8,701 nt of DNA from Desulfobacteraceae bacterium (GTDB lineage: Bacteria; Desulfobacterota; DSM-4660; Desulfatiglandales; Desulfatiglandaceae): the NCBI GenBank assembly GCA_020349865.1, contig CP070700.1:2158400-2167100 (forward strand). The letters run 5' to 3'. The position numbers and the translations under genes were made by a program. A model generated the notes under the pieces. That model was not told the origin of the DNA. It made no database searches and saw only the letters and a program-made list of their open reading frames with translations. This document shows positions 6,560 through 8,701 of the stretch, piece after piece; the stretch's first letter is position 1, and the number at the start of each line of letters is the position of its first letter.

Positions 6560-6922
6560 GTGGGCACTTAAGCTACCGTTCTGAAAACAGAGAAATTTAA
6601 AATAAAATGTGAATGGCAATAATACAAATACCTGATAACAAATACCCAATACCATCTGATTGAGCATCGCTCCATTAGTTAAAGTATCCATTTGATATCA
6701 AAGGTTTTATCTGGTTTTAATAGCAGATAGCACAGGTTTTCGTATTATCAAAATTTGGTCGATAACCGTGAAATTTTAGTATAGAAATTGTATTTCCCTT
6801 CTTTCCACAAATCATCAAGCACAGATCAGTTTTTTCAAAAAAAGTTCTCCGGCTGTGACCGTATCTGTCAAACAGATGCGTTATGATAACCCAAAGCTGT
6901 TCTATGCGGGAAGGCATTTTCA

Positions 6923-6936
6923 TTGACTTTCAAAGT
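6923..6936. promoter_or_regulatory. Second copy of the TTGACTTTYAAAGT motif
   Basis: TTGACTTTCAAAGT matches 13 of 14 bases of the motif at 4482-4495 and is itself symmetric (ACTTT-C-AAAGT). TTGACT could serve as a -35 box with TAAACG 17 bases on or TGTAAA 15 bases on. It lies 28 bases before the first hairpin of the putative small RNA. Confidence 0.4.
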
Positions 6937-6950
6937 ATTGCTTTGTAAAC

Positions 6951-7080
6951 GGTGCGAGGTAATATTGCCGCACCGATGCTCTTCTTTCAACCCCAAGAGG
7001 GGGAAAAAGGACTTGAAATGGTCCACGGTCGCCCCAAAAACCCCGTTACTCTGACCAGATAGAGAGCGGGGTTCTTTGTT
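6951..7080 (+). ncRNA. Candidate structured small RNA with terminator
   Basis: Three hairpins follow each other: GGTGCG/CGCACC (6951-6956 with 6969-6974); a composite stem TTTCAA/TTGAAA (6985-6990 with 7013-7018) enclosing CCCC-AAGA-GGGG (6991-7002); and the terminator stem near 7039-7073. A possible promoter lies just upstream. I do not recognise an RNA family. No plus-strand gene follows, so it is not the leader of a visible gene. The minus strand would give the same helices and cannot be excluded. Confidence 0.4.
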
Positions 7081-7083
7081 CTT
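7036..7083. terminator. Rho-independent terminator, possibly bidirectional
   Basis: AACCCCG (7039-7045) pairs with CGGGGTT (7067-7073), with a CTCT/AGAG inner pair. On the plus strand CTTTGTTCTT follows; on the minus strand five T follow (7036-7040). It would end the putative small RNA on plus and stop read-through on minus. Confidence 0.7.
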
Positions 7084-7163
7084 CCGGTACCCAAGGCAAT
7101 AGTATCTTTTTAGATAGATGCTGAATTTTATAATTTATAGACGTCCCAGAGGTCTCATTATAG

Positions 7164-7229
7164 GCTGTCCCTCTTTACGAGGATAAAAAGAAAACTGCGA
7201 AAAAACTGGCCGGCATTGAAGATGTGTGA
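7164..7229 (+). other. Short coding-like tail, possible gene remnant
   Basis: After a stop at 7161-7163, this frame reads 21 residues ending EDKKKTAKKLAGIEDV and a TGA at 7227. The composition resembles a real protein C terminus, but there is no start codon and no recognisable domain. It could be the end of a decayed gene or chance. Confidence 0.2.
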
Positions 7230-7374
7230 TCCTGGTTCATTTCCTAAGGCATGGGTTTTTTGAAAGAAAAGCTAAGCCAATCTGTCATCAAGATGATTCG
7301 TTGCGCCAGTTAAAGGGTAAGCTTCTGGCGTATATCTCAGTACCCGTTCCAAGAAGGAATGTGGTGTGACAGCC

Positions 7375-8148
7375 TTAGATCAGCATAATAGAAAAGCCGC
7401 CGTCCACCGGCAAGGCTACGCCCGTTACGAAGTCCGAAGCGCGGCTCGCCAAGAAGATGGCGACACCGGCCAAATCGAACGGCTCGCCCCAGCGCCCGAC
7501 TGGTGTCCGAGACAGTACGGTCTCGTTCAGGCCTGGCAGGTCTTTCCGTGCACCCCTCGTCAACTCTGTGTCGATCCATCCCGGCAGGATGGCGTTCACC
7601 TGAATGTTATCCGGTGCCCAGGCCACAGCCAAGCTACGCGTCAGTTGCACAATTCCCCCCTTACTCGACCCATAGGGCGCAAGCTTTGCGCCACCAAAGA
7701 TAGAGTTCATCGACCCAATGTTAATGATCTTACCACCACCCTCCTCTTTCAACACAGGGTAGACCTCTTTGGAACATAGGAATGGGCTTCGCAGGTTGGT
7801 ATCGAGGACTTCATCCCATTCTTCTACTAAGAAATCTTGCGGCATCTTGCGAATGTTAGTGCCAGCGTTGTTTACCAGAACGTCGATTCGCCCAAACTCA
7901 TCGAGTGCCTTTCCAATCATAGCATGAATATTGTCTTCATGTCGGAGATCAGCTTTCAGCCCGAGTACTCGCACGCCATACTCCTCTTTGATTTCACTCA
8001 CCGCCTTATCCGTCTTGGCCTGATTGCGCCCCACGATGACAATGTCACCTCCAACTGAAGCGAAACCACGCGAGATCCCCTTGCCAATGCCACCATTACC
8101 ACCGGTAACGATTGCTACTTTACCTTCCAGCCTAAAAACCTCATTCAT
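7375..8148 (-). CDS. Short-chain dehydrogenase/reductase (SDR), classical type
   Basis: 257 residues from the ATG at 8148, which has AGAGGGGG about 6 bases upstream; a TTG two codons earlier is less likely because it lies within that spacing. NAD(P)-dependent oxidoreductase of the classical SDR family. The Rossmann cofactor motif TGGNGGIG is at 15-22, NNAG at 93-96, the catalytic Asn at 118 (DTN), Ser146 (NIGS), Tyr159 and Lys163 (YGSSKGG), and PG at 189-190. All four catalytic residues are present, so it should be active. Arg41 in VGRN after the second strand hints at NADP use but is not decisive. The sequence resembles FabG-like and gluconate/2-deoxygluconate (KduD-type) dehydrogenases; substrate unknown. 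It stands alone, facing the putative small RNA, with no strong terminator seen. Confidence 0.93.
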   Translation of the reverse strand: MNEVFRLEGKVAIVTGGNGGIGKGISRGFASVGGDIVIVGRNQAKTDKAVSEIKEEYGVRVLGLKADLRHEDNIHAMIGKALDEFGRIDVLVNNAGTNIRKMPQDFLVEEWDEVLDTNLRSPFLCSKEVYPVLKEEGGGKIINIGSMNSIFGGAKLAPYGSSKGGIVQLTRSLAVAWAPDNIQVNAILPGWIDTELTRGARKDLPGLNETVLSRTPVGRWGEPFDLAGVAIFLASRASDFVTGVALPVDGGFSIMLI

Positions 8149-8154
8149 TGTCAA

Positions 8155-8525
8155 CCCCCTCTAATAAAACGTCGCGAAAATTACATAATTTAATGAAAGC
8201 ACCAATTTTAAACCCATTTACGATTAATGAAGGAAACAATCCTAACCCAAATTATGCATTAAAAGGTTTAGTTCTTTACAAACAACCCCCCAACTCTGTT
8301 TCAGAAAACCATCAAAGATATGATCATGGGTGGACAGACCAGAGCAATGACAAAGCACTGTCTCGGATTTTTTTAAAAATTGTAATGAAATGGCTCAAAG
8401 TCGACATTATGGCCGAGTGAGATGTGGTTTTGGCTGTCCTTGAAAATAGCAAGGCTGCAAGAATTGGCGCTGTTCTTACGTATGGTCTGAAACCTCACCT
8501 GTTTATTTATGTTTCTATGATCTCA
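8155..8525. other. AT-rich non-coding stretch
   Basis: About 370 bases between the SDR gene start and the tail of the next minus-strand frame. It should hold the SDR promoter, but no box pair is convincing. A weak hairpin GACAG/CTGTC (8333-8337 with 8358-8362) is followed by TCGG and seven T on the plus strand. A plus-strand open frame here lacks a ribosome site and starts inside the SDR gene's own leader. I see nothing else firm. Confidence 0.5.
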
Positions 8526-8701
8526 TCATTCCCTTGCCTTTTTTGCAATTGCGCTTAATCTTTCTATATCATTTTGAGTAATATCAATATTGATGGTCTC
8601 GTAAAAAGTCTTTTCACACGTCATTGCGAGCCCGCGACGAGCTCGGCCGAGTCGGAGCAAAGCGACGAAGCAATCTCCTAATTTCGGGCTGTTACAGCCA
8701 A
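8526..8701 (-). CDS. C-terminal tail of a minus-strand frame running through a dispersed repeat (partial)
   Basis: The frame is open from the right edge of the window to a TGA at 8526-8528. Its last 29 residues look truly coding (FYETINIDITQND, then IERLSAIAKKARE) and suggest the end of a helical protein I cannot name. The part before (GDCFVALLRLGRARRGLAMT) is the translation of the dispersed repeat and has no protein-like origin. An ATG inside the repeat (8622-8624) would give a 33-residue product, but it lacks a ribosome site. Either the repeat sits inside a gene whose body lies outside the window, or it cut a gene and only the tail remains. Confidence 0.4.
   Translation of the reverse strand, partial: GCNSPKLGDCFVALLRLGRARRGLAMTCEKTFYETINIDITQNDIERLSAIAKKARE
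8600..8678. repeat. Dispersed palindromic repeat (MITE/REP-like)
   Basis: The element has CATTGCGAG (8622-8630) at one end and CGAAGCAATC (8666-8675) at the other, giving ATTGC/GCAAT arms, with the perfect 10-base palindrome CTCGGCCGAG (8642-8651) in the centre. Ends of this type are known from high-copy intergenic repeats in many bacterial genomes, Desulfobacterota among them. It codes for no transposase. A further 6-base inverted repeat, GGCTGT-T-ACAGCC, lies at 8687-8699, at the window edge, and may belong to the unit. Confidence 0.65.

Larger units (their letters stand above)
6560..7374. other. Long region without a convincing protein gene
   Basis: 815 bases. The first part (6560-6920) is AT-rich and holds the perfect palindrome TTTGATATCAAA at 6691-6702; a minus-strand frame at 6717-6923 lacks a ribosome site and known motifs. 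The middle (6923-7080) has a palindromic motif and three hairpins. The last part (7081-7374) holds TATAAT at 7129-7134, a short coding-like tail ending at 7229, and a CGCCAG/CTGGCG hairpin at 7304-7330. No clear terminator is visible directly after the HD gene. Confidence 0.6.

Noticed and set aside
6717..6923. Minus-strand open frame of 68 codons in the long intergenic region
   Set aside because: No ribosome site before either ATG, no recognised motif, AT-rich context, and its start overlaps the palindromic motif at 6923. The few Cys residues do not form a known zinc pattern.
8333..8372. Hairpin GACAG/CTGTC followed by a T run
   Set aside because: Stem of only five pairs, 20-base loop, four bases between stem and T run, and no plus-strand gene upstream to terminate.
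8148..8420. Plus-strand open frame of 90 codons after the SDR gene
   Set aside because: It begins with TTG inside the SDR gene's own start region, has no ribosome site at that start or at the inner ATG, and its composition follows the AT-rich background.
1..8701. CRISPR array, tRNA, rRNA, transposase or phage genes
   Set aside because: I looked for regularly spaced repeats, tRNA cloverleaf ends, and integrase or transposase motifs on both strands and saw none. The only mobile-type sequence is the short repeat near the right edge.

Overview
The window reads as a chromosomal stretch from a mesophilic-looking Gram-negative bacterium of moderate GC content, most likely Desulfobacterota (former Deltaproteobacteria) or a relative. 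This is an inference. It rests on the cyclase/TolB-like/TPR fusion, the secretin-type STN protein, and a dispersed repeat at the right edge (CATTGCGAG ... GAAGCAATC) of a kind common in such genomes. No rRNA, tRNA, CRISPR array or intact transposon is visible.

Layout. (1) 1-1530, plus: 3' part of a class III nucleotide cyclase fused to a TolB-like domain and TPR repeats; its 5' end lies outside the window. (2) 1732-2619, plus: DMT/EamA permease, with a likely bidirectional terminator near 2719-2751. (3) 2781-4242, minus: HU-like protein with strong ribosome site and terminator, then a 94-residue protein of unknown function, a 230-bp stretch of short coding-like fragments, and an exported STN-domain protein with an acidic tail. 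(4) 4243-4664: a long divergent regulatory region with several inverted repeats and a 50-nt hairpin. (5) 4665-6559, plus: a two-gene operon, a very divergent RtcB-like protein followed by an HD-domain phosphohydrolase. (6) 6560-7374: an 815-bp stretch without a convincing protein gene, holding a cluster of three hairpins (6951-7080) that ends in a terminator and looks like a small RNA. (7) 7375-8148, minus: an SDR oxidoreductase. (8) 8155-8701: AT-rich DNA, then the tail of a minus-strand reading frame that runs in frame through the dispersed repeat.

The most interesting unit is the RtcB-like/HD operon. The 399-residue protein is not obviously RtcB at first sight, but the ordered RtcB landmarks are present: PD, a Cys metal ligand, NHF, HS-x-A/S-R, a His in the HN region, HGAG, and the VAxLxPxxVxK end. 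Four His and the Cys that build the two-manganese site and the GMP-accepting His appear kept, while several GTP- and RNA-contact motifs are altered. Paired with a hydrolase that could act on phosphate ends or nucleotides, this may be an undescribed RNA-end repair or nucleotide module. A 14-base palindromic motif (TTGACTTTYAAAGT) occurs upstream of both the operon's leader hairpin and the putative small RNA at 6923, which suggests, but does not prove, shared control.
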